The position numbers and the translations under genes were made by a program. The notes beneath the pieces were generated by a model. That model had not been told where the DNA came from and did not search any database. It saw only the letters and a list, made by a program, of their open reading frames with translations. From Prochlorococcus sp. AG-355-P16 (GTDB taxonomy: Bacteria; Cyanobacteriota; Cyanobacteriia; PCC-6307; Cyanobiaceae): 64,000 nt of DNA. Positions 43,240-53,011 of this stretch are shown in pieces (position 1 is the stretch's first letter; every line of letters starts with the position of its first letter). The stretch lies in NCBI GenBank assembly GCA_003278525.1, contig QCEQ01000002.1, positions 62,001 through 126,000 of the forward strand, written 5' to 3'.

Positions 43240-43326
43240 CGGAGGGGGTGGGATTCGAACCCACGGTGCCCTTGCAGACACGCTAGTTTTCAAGACTAGA
43301 GCCTTAAACCACTCGACCACCCCTCC
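43240..43326 (-). tRNA. tRNA-Ser (anticodon UGA)
   Basis: rc: GGAGGGGUGGUCGAGUGGUUUAAGGCUCUAGUCUUGAAAACUAGCGUGUCUGCAAGGGCACCGUGGGUUCGAAUCCCACCCCCUCC; long variable arm, T-loop UUCGAAU, loop CUUGAAA. Confidence 0.95.
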
Positions 43327-43533
43327 TCAGGGCTATTCATTTTTTTGAACTTGATTAGCCTAGCATAGAAAGTTAGTCACAAGCTAGAAAATTTAGCTAC
43401 TGTTTTCCTACTTCAATATTTGAGTATTCTTGAAACAAAGAGAAAAAGAAAATAAAATAAGGGCAATTAAAATATATTTATTCTCAAGAATTATTTTTCT
43501 TGCTACTAATAAATAGACAATATAAAATAAAAA

Positions 43534-43806
43534 ATGCTTTACGTTCAACATTGGTCATTTAAGACTGGATATCATCAAAAAGGTGCGGAAAAATTTCTTG
43601 GTGGAGGCGGAGATTATCCTGGAGTTGAGATGATTGGAAGATATCATGCTCCAGGATCGCTAGAAGGGTGGATAGTCTTAAAAACAGATAATCCAAAAGC
43701 AATATATCAGCATGCAGCTGAATGGGGTGAATTCCTTAATTGGGAAACCACACCGGTATTTACTGATGAAGAAGCTGGTCCAATAGTCGCCAAAGTCTAC
43801 TCATAG
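43534..43806 (+). CDS. DUF3303-family small protein
   Basis: 'MLYVQHWSFKTGYHQKGAEKFLGGGGDYPGVEMIGRYHAPGSLEGWIVLKTD'. Confidence 0.75.
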   Translation: MLYVQHWSFKTGYHQKGAEKFLGGGGDYPGVEMIGRYHAPGSLEGWIVLKTDNPKAIYQHAAEWGEFLNWETTPVFTDEEAGPIVAKVYS

Positions 43807-43831
43807 TTAATGATTGAAATTTGATTTACAG

Positions 43832-43856
43832 TAAGGAGCAATTAGCTCCTTTTTTT
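43832..43856 (+). terminator. Intrinsic terminator-like hairpin abutting next start codon
   Basis: AAGGAGC-AATTA-GCTCCTT followed by TTTTTT, ATG at 43857. Confidence 0.75.
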
Positions 43857-44117
43857 ATGAACACACTCATCATTTCAACTTTTAGTTGCACTTTTGAAGA
43901 ATTCAAAACCGACGTTTCTGGATTTATAACAGCAATGGGTCAAGAAGTAGTTTCAAAATATGAGTTTGTACAAGCGGGCGAACATAAATCTCATTTACTT
44001 ATGAACGTCCTAGATATGGAAGCACTTGAAGCTGAAATGACTTCAGATACAGCTAAAGAGTGGGACAAAAAAAATAATTGTAAGGATACCATCTATGTAA
44101 TTGAGCTTGTTGAATAA
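43857..44117 (+). CDS. DUF3764-family small protein (start refined from track 43821)
   Basis: 'MNTLIISTFSCTFEEFKTDVSGFITAMGQEVVSKYEFVQAGEHKSHLLMNVLDMEALEAEM'. Confidence 0.75.
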   Translation: MNTLIISTFSCTFEEFKTDVSGFITAMGQEVVSKYEFVQAGEHKSHLLMNVLDMEALEAEMTSDTAKEWDKKNNCKDTIYVIELVE

Positions 44118-44140
44118 AAATTAAACGCTTGCTAATACCA

Positions 44141-44290
44141 CTATCCGAAATTCACGTTTTCTTGGAATAAACCAAATAAGTTGTTACCGACTATGGCAGC
44201 AATTATTAAAACAAATGCAACTATAGCAAAAAGAGCACTTACATCTTTTATGTCATAAGGTGCTTTAAATAAAGGTTTCTGGTCTGCCAT
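44141..44290 (-). CDS. 49-aa single-TM small protein not in ORF track
   Basis: Own translation: MADQKPLFKAPYDIKDVSALFAIVAFVLIIAAIVGNNLFGLFQENVNFG*. Confidence 0.65.
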   Translation of the reverse strand: MADQKPLFKAPYDIKDVSALFAIVAFVLIIAAIVGNNLFGLFQENVNFG

Positions 44291-44376
44291 GGTTATCAAA
44301 TCTATAAATGCAATTAATCATATTAGTTTAATGATTATGAGCAGTATTAAGTGATTTTTAGTTTAAGTTTAGACAA

Positions 44377-44407
44377 TAAAAAAGCCACTAAAAGTGGCTT
44401 TTTTTTA
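44377..44407. terminator. Bidirectional-looking intrinsic terminator
   Basis: AAAAAA-AGCCACT-AAA-AGTGGCT-TTTTTTT; lies just downstream of the 33-aa peptide on the minus strand. Confidence 0.85.
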
Positions 44408-44423
44408 TTTTTAAAAAAGTGAA

Positions 44424-44525
44424 CTAACTTGTATAAGCTTTGCCTCTGTAGGTAAGTTCGTTATGCTGCTTCTTAGCAACTTCTTTGTTCTGGACGTACT
44501 TTTGTCCTCTGTAAATTAGAGTCAT
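44424..44525 (-). CDS. 33-aa DUF4278-like peptide downstream of putative glutamine-II riboswitch; not in ORF track
   Basis: Own translation: MTLIYRGQKYVQNKEVAKKQHNELTYRGKAYTS*; two internal YRG..Y motifs. Confidence 0.8.
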   Translation of the reverse strand: MTLIYRGQKYVQNKEVAKKQHNELTYRGKAYTS

Positions 44526-44543
44526 TTTTTTAGCTCCGGTTTC

Positions 44544-44605
44544 GCTTAAGTCCCCGTTCCATGGCCTAAGTCGATTTGCGGCTTGCTACAAGCAAGTTGA
44601 ACGTT
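44544..44605 (-). ncRNA. Putative glutamine-II ('downstream-peptide') riboswitch leader
   Basis: rc: ACGUUCAA-CUUGC-UUGUA-GCAAG-CCGCAAAUCGACUUAGGCCAUGGAACGGGGACUUAAGC; P1 CGUUC/GAACG, P2 CUUGC/GCAAG, pseudoknot CUUAGG/CUUAAG. Confidence 0.65.
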
Positions 44606-44829
44606 TTGGTAGCGGTTGCTACAAAATTATACTAACATTAAGTAAAACTAATTGTCTAGATCTTTAATAAATAAACTTAATACTTTAATAATGAAGCAGG
44701 CACTTACTAAAAAATTTATCTTTTTCTTTGTATAGTTTCTTACAGGTTACATTTTGTTCGTTTTTGAGAAGTATTTTTTTTTTAATGAACTTTTAAATGT
44801 AAAATTCTTAAGATTATAAAATTTGTTTT

Positions 44830-45024
44830 ATGTTTTCTAGAAGCAAAAAACCTACAGTAAAAAAATCCGCAATAGTTGAAGAGACTCCATTATTTGCCCA
44901 ATTATTACCATTCGCAAACAGGATGAATGATAAGGTTCAATTGGTAAATGCTCTGGCTTTTACTTTTATTATGGGATTCTCAATTTTTGGAATTGCTCTA
45001 TGGAAACTATCAGGGCTGACCTAA
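44830..45024 (+). CDS. Hypothetical single-TM small protein
   Basis: 'NRMNDKVQLVNALAFTFIMGFSIFGIALWKLSG'. Confidence 0.55.
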   Translation: MFSRSKKPTVKKSAIVEETPLFAQLLPFANRMNDKVQLVNALAFTFIMGFSIFGIALWKLSGLT

Positions 45025-45287
45025 CTATTTAATTTTTGCAAAGCTTCAATTTTTGATTCTCTGTTTTCAATTATGGTTATTAACCATCTAGAGGCTAGTC
45101 CCCTGGATATTGATCTATTTTTTAGAAATCTACATATATATACGTGTAGATTTTTTTCGTTTTTGGAGTTAAATTTTTCCTCAAAATCTAAGATATCCTC
45201 TTCTGATGTTCTTTTTCTTAGCTCATCCACCAATGCATGACTGGAGGAATCATTAAACAAGTTACCAATATTTAAGCTTAATGTCAT
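45021..45287 (-). CDS. Hypothetical protein
   Basis: 88-aa ORF. Confidence 0.5.
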   Translation of the reverse strand: MTLSLNIGNLFNDSSSHALVDELRKRTSEEDILDFEEKFNSKNEKNLHVYICRFLKNRSISRGLASRWLITIIENRESKIEALQKLNS

Positions 45288-45375
45288 AAATAATTTATGT
45301 CCCTATTTAAGAGGTAGCCATAAATTAAATTTTTAAAAACTAATTTATATTTTTTATTTACAAATTATTCAAAAT

Positions 45376-47709
45376 TTAATCTTTTGGTTTAGCAAGAGGA
45401 AGCAAGCATTTATCTGAATCACAACCCGCTGGTCCTGCTTCAGATAGTTCTCCAACATCATATTTATTAAGAGCGTCAAAGAAATCGTTATTGACTTTCC
45501 TTTCAATTACTTTATTCTGCAATGATATATATTCCTCTTTACTTATTGGTTCAAAGGGTAATCTCGGGAAAGTAGCGTTAGCACTAAATCTAGCCAGCAA
45601 TGCTGCTGAAATATATCCCTCATTATTTTCTATTGCATTATGAATAGCCTTAGCTAAATCCTCGATTTCATTTTCTCTAAATTCTACGGTTGCAGAGGTA
45701 TTATGCTCTGTGTAAAATTTCTGCACTTGCATGTAAAAATCAAATTGAGCTAATGCTGAGAAATTATTGATGTCTATTTGGTCTGCGCCGTCTATATTTG
45801 CCCAACTAACTTCTGTAGGGATTTCAACTAACCATTCTGTACATCTTGGATCAAATGGATTATCGAGCAAGCAACCATTTTCATCTTTATCAGATTGAGA
45901 TGGAACAACTGAGTAACCATAATCCATGCAAGCTAAAGCGATTGGGTCATTTTTCCTGAAAGTTATTCTTCTTATGAATCTTTGAGCCTTTGGAGGATGC
46001 CAACCTGGAGCTGCTCCAGTAAGAAGACTTTTAGTTCCAGCTGGCTGAACTGTTGTGCATCTATTTGGTCTCCTTAGATTATGCTTATCACAATATTCCC
46101 ATATAGTATCTTTTACTATTTTTCTCCAAGAATCTAAGAATTTAGCTTCCTTTTCTTTGAAGGCCTTCCCTTCTTCGCTATTTGGCCTTCCTGCTTCCCA
46201 CCATTTCAACCATGGTGTCCCAAAGGCATGGACACAAAAATCAAATAATCCAGTGAAACTTACTCCTACGATAGGATCATATTCCCTACTTTTTCTGTAA
46301 CGCTCAACTTCAAATTCATGATTAAGTAAGCATGCTACAGAAAGAGCGGCTGCTTTAAAAGCTTTCTTTTGCTCTTCAAAATTTCCTGGATCAATCTGAT
46401 TTAAATGAACTTCAGCTAAATTGCAATGGAAATCATTTCCCAAGATCTCCCCACAAGGGTTAAGTCCATATCGGCTCATCCTGTGGTCTAACTCTTCTTC
46501 TGAGAAAGGACCATAACTACTGTTTATCCAATTTCTCGCCTCATCCTTGCCTTGTTCTGAGTAGATTTCAATAAATTCCTTTCTTAATTCATCATCTTTG
46601 AGAATATCTGCATTTGACCTTGCGATTGCTTCTGGTGCAAATTGAATAGCTCCCTCACCTGAATGGAATTGTTTTGTTACTGCATCCAAAACAGTTTGGT
46701 AAGTGGGTTTTGTATGGTAAACCCTAGTATGATTGGCCATTCTGAGGGCATCTTTTTCAGGATCTATTCTCCAATTACCATTCTCATCTTGACTCCATAA
46801 ATTTTCTTTTGCTGATGCGGCTTCCTTATCATCTGAAGCAAATTGTCTCATTCCAGCACTTCTTCTTATATTCCCAGCAACTATGGTTACTGCAGCTTCA
46901 TCAATTAATAAACAACACTCTACTGTACTTAATTTCCTACCAATTGCCTTTCCAAGAAGTGATGCGACTCTAGAGTAAAGATCTTTCAATTTGATAGGAT
47001 TTGCCATACCACCAAAACCTTTTAATGATTCTCCCGCAGGCCTAATATCTTCCAAATCAATATAAACATCAATTTCTCTTTCAAGACTCTCGTTACTTGA
47101 TGCCTCAAGAAGATATTTATAGCTGTCTACCCATCCTCTTCTGCTATCTCCAACTTTGATATGAAGATCTTTTCCTTTAATTTCTAATGATGACTTTTCT
47201 TCTCTTTTGTCTTTAGGAGTTATTCCAACTTCACTGACTGATTTAATGTTTATTTTGTTAATTACCGTAGGTAGATTATTTATAAAATGAGGCTCAATTA
47301 TTGCACCTGTTCCACATCCCATCATTGCTAAGTCCATCATTAATGCGAAGGCTTCCCAATCAATTAAGTTTGTTGAGGTACAGTTGTATGCTCCTGAGAA
47401 ATTTTGGTTCTTATTAATCCAAGGGGTTCCGCCTATCCATAACCATCTTCCTGAAGGTTGAGCTTTTTGGTTACTTTGCATCTCTCTCATTAGGATTAAT
47501 TCTTCTTCAGAAAGTTTTCCTAATTCTTTTAATCCCGATAAATTCCTTTGGCCTACTTCGCTCCAGTTCTCCCTTTTGCCAGATGAAGTTTTTCTACTAT
47601 AAGATCTGAAAAAAACTGGGTAAGCAGCTGGAGCAGTCTTTGGAAAATCATCTTTTTTAAGATTATTGGAATTGCTCTCTGAAGAAGCTTTATTTGGTGC
47701 AACAGTCAC
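45376..47709 (-). CDS. nrdJ: Adenosylcobalamin-dependent (class II) ribonucleotide reductase
   Basis: 'NPCGEILGNDFHCNLAEV', 'QPAGTKSLLTGAAPGWHPPKAQRFIRRITF', C-term Cys pair 'CDSDKCLLP'. Confidence 0.93.
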   Translation of the reverse strand: MTVAPNKASSESNSNNLKKDDFPKTAPAAYPVFFRSYSRKTSSGKRENWSEVGQRNLSGLKELGKLSEEELILMREMQSNQKAQPSGRWLWIGGTPWINKNQNFSGAYNCTSTNLIDWEAFALMMDLAMMGCGTGAIIEPHFINNLPTVINKINIKSVSEVGITPKDKREEKSSLEIKGKDLHIKVGDSRRGWVDSYKYLLEASSNESLEREIDVYIDLEDIRPAGESLKGFGGMANPIKLKDLYSRVASLLGKAIGRKLSTVECCLLIDEAAVTIVAGNIRRSAGMRQFASDDKEAASAKENLWSQDENGNWRIDPEKDALRMANHTRVYHTKPTYQTVLDAVTKQFHSGEGAIQFAPEAIARSNADILKDDELRKEFIEIYSEQGKDEARNWINSSYGPFSEEELDHRMSRYGLNPCGEILGNDFHCNLAEVHLNQIDPGNFEEQKKAFKAAALSVACLLNHEFEVERYRKSREYDPIVGVSFTGLFDFCVHAFGTPWLKWWEAGRPNSEEGKAFKEKEAKFLDSWRKIVKDTIWEYCDKHNLRRPNRCTTVQPAGTKSLLTGAAPGWHPPKAQRFIRRITFRKNDPIALACMDYGYSVVPSQSDKDENGCLLDNPFDPRCTEWLVEIPTEVSWANIDGADQIDINNFSALAQFDFYMQVQKFYTEHNTSATVEFRENEIEDLAKAIHNAIENNEGYISAALLARFSANATFPRLPFEPISKEEYISLQNKVIERKVNNDFFDALNKYDVGELSEAGPAGCDSDKCLLPLAKPKD

Positions 47710-47844
47710 GATAAAAAAAAACGTATGTAAATAACCCGTACTGGAAGAATAACTCTACCTGTGGCGTCTGCAACTATTCTTACCACTATTTAACGGTTTG
47801 TGTAGAATTATGTTTAATATGAAATCTTTGTTTCAAGAAAGGAT

Positions 47845-48540
47845 ATGGAAAGAGTCCCCGAACCTGAATTAATGGAAGAAAAAGAGCAGGTCATTTCTTA
47901 TGACGAAGCTGATTTTTCAGAAGGGGAAGTTAATCTAATTAATCAAATAAATCAATATCTTTTGAAAAAAAATATTTCTTTAGGTGAAGAAGATTTAATA
48001 GTTGATTTAGGATGTGGCCCAGGAAATATTTCTGAGAAGTTAGCAATAAAATGGCCTAATACTGCAGTCGTAGGAATAGATGGTTCTAAAGAGATGATTT
48101 TGAGAGCAGAATATAATAAAAGAATTTCAAATAATCAAAAAAAATTAAAAAATTTACGCTACATTTGTTCTGACATCAAAGACATTGAATCAAATAATTT
48201 TTTATTTAAAAAAAGAATTAGTTTACTTGTAAGCAACAGTTTGATTCATCACATTACCAATCTTGAAGATTTCTTCAACACAATAAGAATTTTATCTAGT
48301 AATATTACTGTAAATTTTCACAAGGACTTAAAAAGGCCATTAGATGAAAAGTCTGCTTTAGAACTCAAAGCACAATGTTCAACTAAATATAATGAGATTT
48401 TAACTAATGATTATTATGCCTCTTTAAGAGCTTCTTATACTTTTAAAGAGTTAAAAAATTTCATCTTAGAGAATGATCTATCCTCTTTACATGTGTTTGA
48501 GGAAGGTGAAAATTATTTAATAGTCTATGGTAATGTTTAA
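47845..48540 (+). CDS. Class I SAM-dependent methyltransferase
   Basis: 'IVDLGCGPGNISEKLAIKWPNTAVVGIDGSKEMI'. Confidence 0.88.
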   Translation: MERVPEPELMEEKEQVISYDEADFSEGEVNLINQINQYLLKKNISLGEEDLIVDLGCGPGNISEKLAIKWPNTAVVGIDGSKEMILRAEYNKRISNNQKKLKNLRYICSDIKDIESNNFLFKKRISLLVSNSLIHHITNLEDFFNTIRILSSNITVNFHKDLKRPLDEKSALELKAQCSTKYNEILTNDYYASLRASYTFKELKNFILENDLSSLHVFEEGENYLIVYGNV

Positions 48541-48571
48541 GAACTAAGTGAAAGGCCCTTATATTATATAA

Positions 48572-50209
48572 ATGAGCTTAGGTACTAAAATTCTAAATAA
48601 TAAAGAAATACTGGATGCGGTAAATAAAAGAAGAAATTTTGCTATAATCTCACATCCAGATGCTGGGAAAACCACTCTTACCGAGAAGCTTCTTTTGTAT
48701 GGAGGTGCCATTCAACAGGCAGGAGCAGTAAAAGCTAGGGGTAATCAGAGAAAAGCCACCTCAGACTGGATGGAACTTGAGAAACAAAGAGGTATTTCTA
48801 TTACATCAACTGTATTGCAATTTGAATATGAAAGATCTGTAATTAATCTATTAGATACACCAGGACACCAAGACTTCTCCGAAGATACTTATAGAACATT
48901 AGCTGCTGCTGATAATGCAGTTATGTTGGAAGATGCGGCTAAAGGACTAGAACCTCAAACTAGAAAATTGTTTGAAGTTTGCAAGATGCGAAAAATACCA
49001 ATATTTACTTTCATAAATAAAATGGATAGACCAGGAAGAGAGCCATTTTCTTTACTTGATGAAATTGAATCAGAACTTGGATTAAATACCCTACCTATAA
49101 ACTGGCCAATTGGGAGTGGCGAGGAATTTAGAGGGGTCATTGATAGATTTTCAAGAGAGGTTATTTTATTTGATAAAGCTGTGAGAGGGAAACAATCGAA
49201 TGAGAAAAGATTAAGTCTTGAAGATAAAGAGTTATCAAAATATGTAGAGAGAGATTTACTTGAAAACTCACTTGAAGAATTGGAGGTGCTTGATGAGGCA
49301 GGATCGAAATTTGAAAAAGAAAAAGTTTTTAATGGCTCTTTAACCCCAGTTTTCTTTGGATCTGCCATGACTAATTTTGGCGTAAGGCCATTTTTAGATA
49401 GTTTTTTAAAAATGGCACAAAAACCAACTTCAAGAAATAGTAATAAAGGGGATATTGAACCTGCAAGCGATGAATTTAGTGGGTTTGTTTTTAAGCTTCA
49501 GGCAAATATGGATCCAAAGCACAGAGATAGGGTTGCTTTTATAAGAGTTTGTAGTGGCAAATTTGAAAAGGATATGTCAGTTAAACATTCCAGAACTGGG
49601 AAAACAATCAGATTATCAAGACCACAAAAAATATTTGGTCAAGATAGGGAAGTAGTTGATGATGCCTATCCTGGAGATGTTATTGGTTTAAATAATCCAG
49701 GGATGTTTTCTATTGGAGATACTCTTTATACTGGTGCTCATCTGGAATATGAGGGCATACCATCCTTTAGTCCTGAAATATTCAGCTGGCTAAGAAATCC
49801 AAATCCCTCAGCATTTAAAAACTTTAGAAAGGGTGTTAATGAACTTCGAGAAGAAGGAGCTGTTCAGATTCTTTATGACTTTGATGAGAGTAAAAGAGAC
49901 CCTATACTCGCAGCCGTTGGTCAATTGCAGCTGGAGGTAGTAACTCACAGATTAAAAAGTGAATATGGTGTAGATGCAAATCTTGAAGCTTTGCCATATC
50001 AATTGGCTAGATGGATTTCTGATGGATGGCCAGCTATTGAAAAACTAGGCAGAATATTCAACTGTAAAATAGTTAAAGATTGTTGGAATAGGCCAGTTAT
50101 TCTTTTCAAAAATGAGTGGAATCTAAATCAGTTTGTTGAAGATAATAATCAATTAAATTTAAACAAAGTTGCCCCCGTTGTTAGTGGAGTCGAACCAATT
50201 GTTTTATAA
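48572..50209 (+). CDS. prfC: Peptide chain release factor 3
   Basis: '[20 protein letters not shown]', '[12 protein letters not shown]', '[16 protein letters not shown]'. Confidence 0.97.
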   Translation: MSLGTKILNNKEILDAVNKRRNFAIISHPDAGKTTLTEKLLLYGGAIQQAGAVKARGNQRKATSDWMELEKQRGISITSTVLQFEYERSVINLLDTPGHQDFSEDTYRTLAAADNAVMLEDAAKGLEPQTRKLFEVCKMRKIPIFTFINKMDRPGREPFSLLDEIESELGLNTLPINWPIGSGEEFRGVIDRFSREVILFDKAVRGKQSNEKRLSLEDKELSKYVERDLLENSLEELEVLDEAGSKFEKEKVFNGSLTPVFFGSAMTNFGVRPFLDSFLKMAQKPTSRNSNKGDIEPASDEFSGFVFKLQANMDPKHRDRVAFIRVCSGKFEKDMSVKHSRTGKTIRLSRPQKIFGQDREVVDDAYPGDVIGLNNPGMFSIGDTLYTGAHLEYEGIPSFSPEIFSWLRNPNPSAFKNFRKGVNELREEGAVQILYDFDESKRDPILAAVGQLQLEVVTHRLKSEYGVDANLEALPYQLARWISDGWPAIEKLGRIFNCKIVKDCWNRPVILFKNEWNLNQFVEDNNQLNLNKVAPVVSGVEPIVL

Positions 50210-50260
50210 AGTCCTAATGGATTATAAAATTAGTTAATCTATTAGTATTAGTAAAAAATT

Positions 50261-50935
50261 TTGGATTCAAACAGTAATAAAAATAATAACGAAAAATCAC
50301 CTTATGAAATTTTAGGTGTAAAAGAAGGTGCTGCTTTTGAGGATATTCAGAAGGCTAGAGATATTAAAGTTAAAGAGGCTGGTGAAGACTTAATTTTAAA
50401 AGCGAAAATAGAATCTTCCTTTGATCAATTACTCATGGGTAGTTTAAAAGCCAGGCAATCAGGAAATGTAAGCTATGAAGCTGTGAGTGCCTCAAAAAAA
50501 GAAAAACAAATTAATCAATTTACCAATAATAACTTCCCACTTCTTTCTAAGATAAAAAATTTAAATAATAACTCTAACAATTCAAGTCAGTATAGTCTGC
50601 CAAAAATAACTACCCCCTCATTTGATAATCTTTCAATAAAAATATCTGTTGGGCTATTATTTTTAATTTTGTTATTTATCAGTCCAGACTCTAATAATAG
50701 ACTTTTACTCTCTATCTCAACATTAATACTTACCTATACTCAAATTAAATCAGGGAAAAGATTTATAGGTTCTCTGGGTTGGAGTGTTACCTTTCTCTCG
50801 ATTGGATTAATATTTGGTGGATTGCTTGAAAGTAATTCTTTCATTCAGGAAGTATCAAACAACTCTTTATCAATACAAAAAATTCAAAGTATTCCGGCCA
50901 TGGTTATTTTATGGCTAGGCGTAATTTTTTTATGA
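50261..50935 (+). CDS. CPP1-like/DnaJ-like membrane protein (DUF3353)
   Basis: '[22 protein letters not shown]' J-like N-term plus TM helices. Confidence 0.75.
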   Translation: MDSNSNKNNNEKSPYEILGVKEGAAFEDIQKARDIKVKEAGEDLILKAKIESSFDQLLMGSLKARQSGNVSYEAVSASKKEKQINQFTNNNFPLLSKIKNLNNNSNNSSQYSLPKITTPSFDNLSIKISVGLLFLILLFISPDSNNRLLLSISTLILTYTQIKSGKRFIGSLGWSVTFLSIGLIFGGLLESNSFIQEVSNNSLSIQKIQSIPAMVILWLGVIFL

Positions 50936-51838
50936 TTTATTTTCTATCATAGATTTAATTTCTCCATAATTTATAAGATATTTATTTTTACAAAATTCAC
51001 AAACCAACTCTGCTTTGCCATCTTTCTTGAGGATGTCCTCTAACTCGCTCTTATCAAGCATTTTCATCGCATTTAAACTTCTTTGTTTCGAACACTTGCA
51101 TTTAAAACTAACTTCTTGGGAACGGGCTTTTTCAGAGATTGATTTATCGTCAATATCGGGAAATATATTTCTAATTAACTCAAGAAGATTATCTTTTGAA
51201 CTAAATAGATCTTCGCTGAAAGAATTAATTTCTTTGCATCTTTCTTCAAGTAGTGAGACTAGCAGAGGGTCAGTATCTTTTTTAGGTAAAACTTGAGCTA
51301 ATAAGCCACCACTACAAATAACACTTTTATTTTGAATTTTTTCTCCAATAAATACAGCAGAGGGAGTTTGCTCTGAATGATATAAATATGAAGCTAAGTC
51401 TTCAGCAATATTCCCATTTACTAATTCAACAGTGCTTGTAAAGGGTTCTCCAAATCCACTATCTCTAATTACATTTAAATATCCTGTACCTAATGCTTTT
51501 GTAAAATCAAAAGAATATTTATTATAATCTATTTTGACTAGGTCCAATTCTAAATTAGGATTCCCTACATAACCCCTAACTTTCCCGTCTCTACCAGCAT
51601 CAACTAGTAATCCCTTTAAAGGTCCGTCAGATCTAACTCTTAAAGTGACTCTCCCATGCATTATTTTCATTGAGCTTGCTAAAAGGAGTGAAGCACTAAA
51701 TGCTCTGCCTAAGATACAGGTGGTTAAGTAAGAAAGGCCGTGTCTTTTTTTTGCTTCTAAAGAAGATTCTGTTGTTAAGACCGCAACTAATCTTATTCCT
51801 CCATTGGCTGCAGTAGCCCGAACTATCCTATCCTGCAT
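50930..51838 (-). CDS. hslO: Hsp33 redox chaperonin
   Basis: C-term '[10 protein letters not shown]...[10 protein letters not shown]' zinc motif; '[21 protein letters not shown]'. Confidence 0.95.
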   Translation of the reverse strand: MQDRIVRATAANGGIRLVAVLTTESSLEAKKRHGLSYLTTCILGRAFSASLLLASSMKIMHGRVTLRVRSDGPLKGLLVDAGRDGKVRGYVGNPNLELDLVKIDYNKYSFDFTKALGTGYLNVIRDSGFGEPFTSTVELVNGNIAEDLASYLYHSEQTPSAVFIGEKIQNKSVICSGGLLAQVLPKKDTDPLLVSLLEERCKEINSFSEDLFSSKDNLLELIRNIFPDIDDKSISEKARSQEVSFKCKCSKQRSLNAMKMLDKSELEDILKKDGKAELVCEFCKNKYLINYGEIKSMIENKS

Positions 51839-52475
51839 GATTTTCTTTCATAAAATTTTTGATTTTCCCTTTTTCCAAGAATAATATCCTAGAAGGAATT
51901 CCCTCAAATAAGGCAGGTTCATGAGTAACAATAATAATTGTATTTTTATTTTTTAAATCAAGAATTAAATTCTTCACATCATTTCTCATTGAATAGTCTA
52001 ATCCAGCAGTTGGTTCATCAAGTAAAAGAATTGAGGGGTTTCTAAGTAGTTGAACTGCTACAGCTAACCGCCTTTGTTGCCCGCCACTTAGCTGCTCTGG
52101 TGGTTGAGTCAGATTAAATTTTTTCAAACCAACTTTATTTAAAACTATTTCTATATTTTTTTCTCTTAAAGATTTATGGCCTATTTTTAATTCTTTACCA
52201 ATAGTTGTACCTATAAAGTATCTTTCAGGAAATTGGAATACCACTCCACAAAACCATCTTCTTTGTCTAGAAGACAAAATTTTATTCTTCCAAGTAATTT
52301 TTCCCTTTTGCGGATTTGTTAATCCGCTTATTATTTCGAGTAGTGTTGTTTTCCCAGAACCACTATTGCCGCAAATTAAAATGATTTCATTTTCATGAAC
52401 TTTTAAATTTAAATTGTCTATTATTTTTCTTTCACCAGTTTGGGGTTGATAAGATATTTCTTTTAAATCAAGCAT
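51828..52475 (-). CDS. ABC transporter ATP-binding protein
   Basis: Walker A '[11 protein letters not shown]', '[32 protein letters not shown]'. Confidence 0.93.
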   Translation of the reverse strand: MLDLKEISYQPQTGERKIIDNLNLKVHENEIILICGNSGSGKTTLLEIISGLTNPQKGKITWKNKILSSRQRRWFCGVVFQFPERYFIGTTIGKELKIGHKSLREKNIEIVLNKVGLKKFNLTQPPEQLSGGQQRRLAVAVQLLRNPSILLLDEPTAGLDYSMRNDVKNLILDLKNKNTIIIVTHEPALFEGIPSRILFLEKGKIKNFMKENHAG

Positions 52476-52558
52476 TATTAATTAAGTTATAGGTATGAAT
52501 TTGAATCTAGTAATAACTTACTTATAATAGCTGTAGATCTAAAAAGATATTAGTCAAT

Positions 52559-53002
52559 ATGAATATTATTTTTAGGGAAGTTGATCCTTTTAATTGTTGG
52601 ATATGGATCAGGTTTTCAGAATCACCAACTCAAGACGAAAAAAATTATTTAGATGGTGTTTTTGATAGTTGGTACGTTTTAGGAAGGTTAGGTGGATTTA
52701 ATTCTGAAAATTTGCAAACTCATGAAGAGGGTTCCGATCTAAGTTGGATGTCCTATGATAATGACCAAAAAAATGCATCTCTTCCAGCCTTAATGCATAA
52801 TTTAGGAATTATGGAATATCAAAATCTTTGGGGAAGATGTTGGGTTGATTTTGGAACTTCAGACTCCATTTCAATAGACATATTAATTAATTCTTTGAAT
52901 GAGATATCAAATAATTATGTAAAAATTGAAGAGTTAATTATTGGGGGTGAAAATAATGATTGGTCAGTTGAAGAACATGAAGATTTAGTTTTCAAAGATT
53001 AA
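52559..53002 (+). CDS. DUF3531-family protein
   Basis: 'REVDPFNCWIWIRFSESPTQDEKNYLDGVFDSWYVLGRLGGFN'. Confidence 0.75.
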   Translation: MNIIFREVDPFNCWIWIRFSESPTQDEKNYLDGVFDSWYVLGRLGGFNSENLQTHEEGSDLSWMSYDNDQKNASLPALMHNLGIMEYQNLWGRCWVDFGTSDSISIDILINSLNEISNNYVKIEELIIGGENNDWSVEEHEDLVFKD

Positions 53003-53011
53003 GTGTTTTAG

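Noticed and set aside
43024-43320. 98-aa ORF on minus strand (MVEWFKALVLKTSVSARAPWVRIPPPPY...)
   Set aside because: Its N-terminal part is a read-through translation of the tRNA-Ser gene; not a credible CDS, though its 3' portion carries the repeats discussed above
44830-45024. Considered a high-light-inducible (Hli) protein because of its size and single TM helix
   Set aside because: Lacks the ExxNGRxAMxGF chlorophyll-binding motif
47710-47844. Possible cobalamin riboswitch upstream of the B12-dependent RNR
   Set aside because: Only a weak GCCACAGG-like match and no room for a full B12 aptamer between nrdJ and the divergent gene
48955-49368. 137-aa antisense ORF over prfC
   Set aside because: Ser/Phe-rich shadow of a conserved gene
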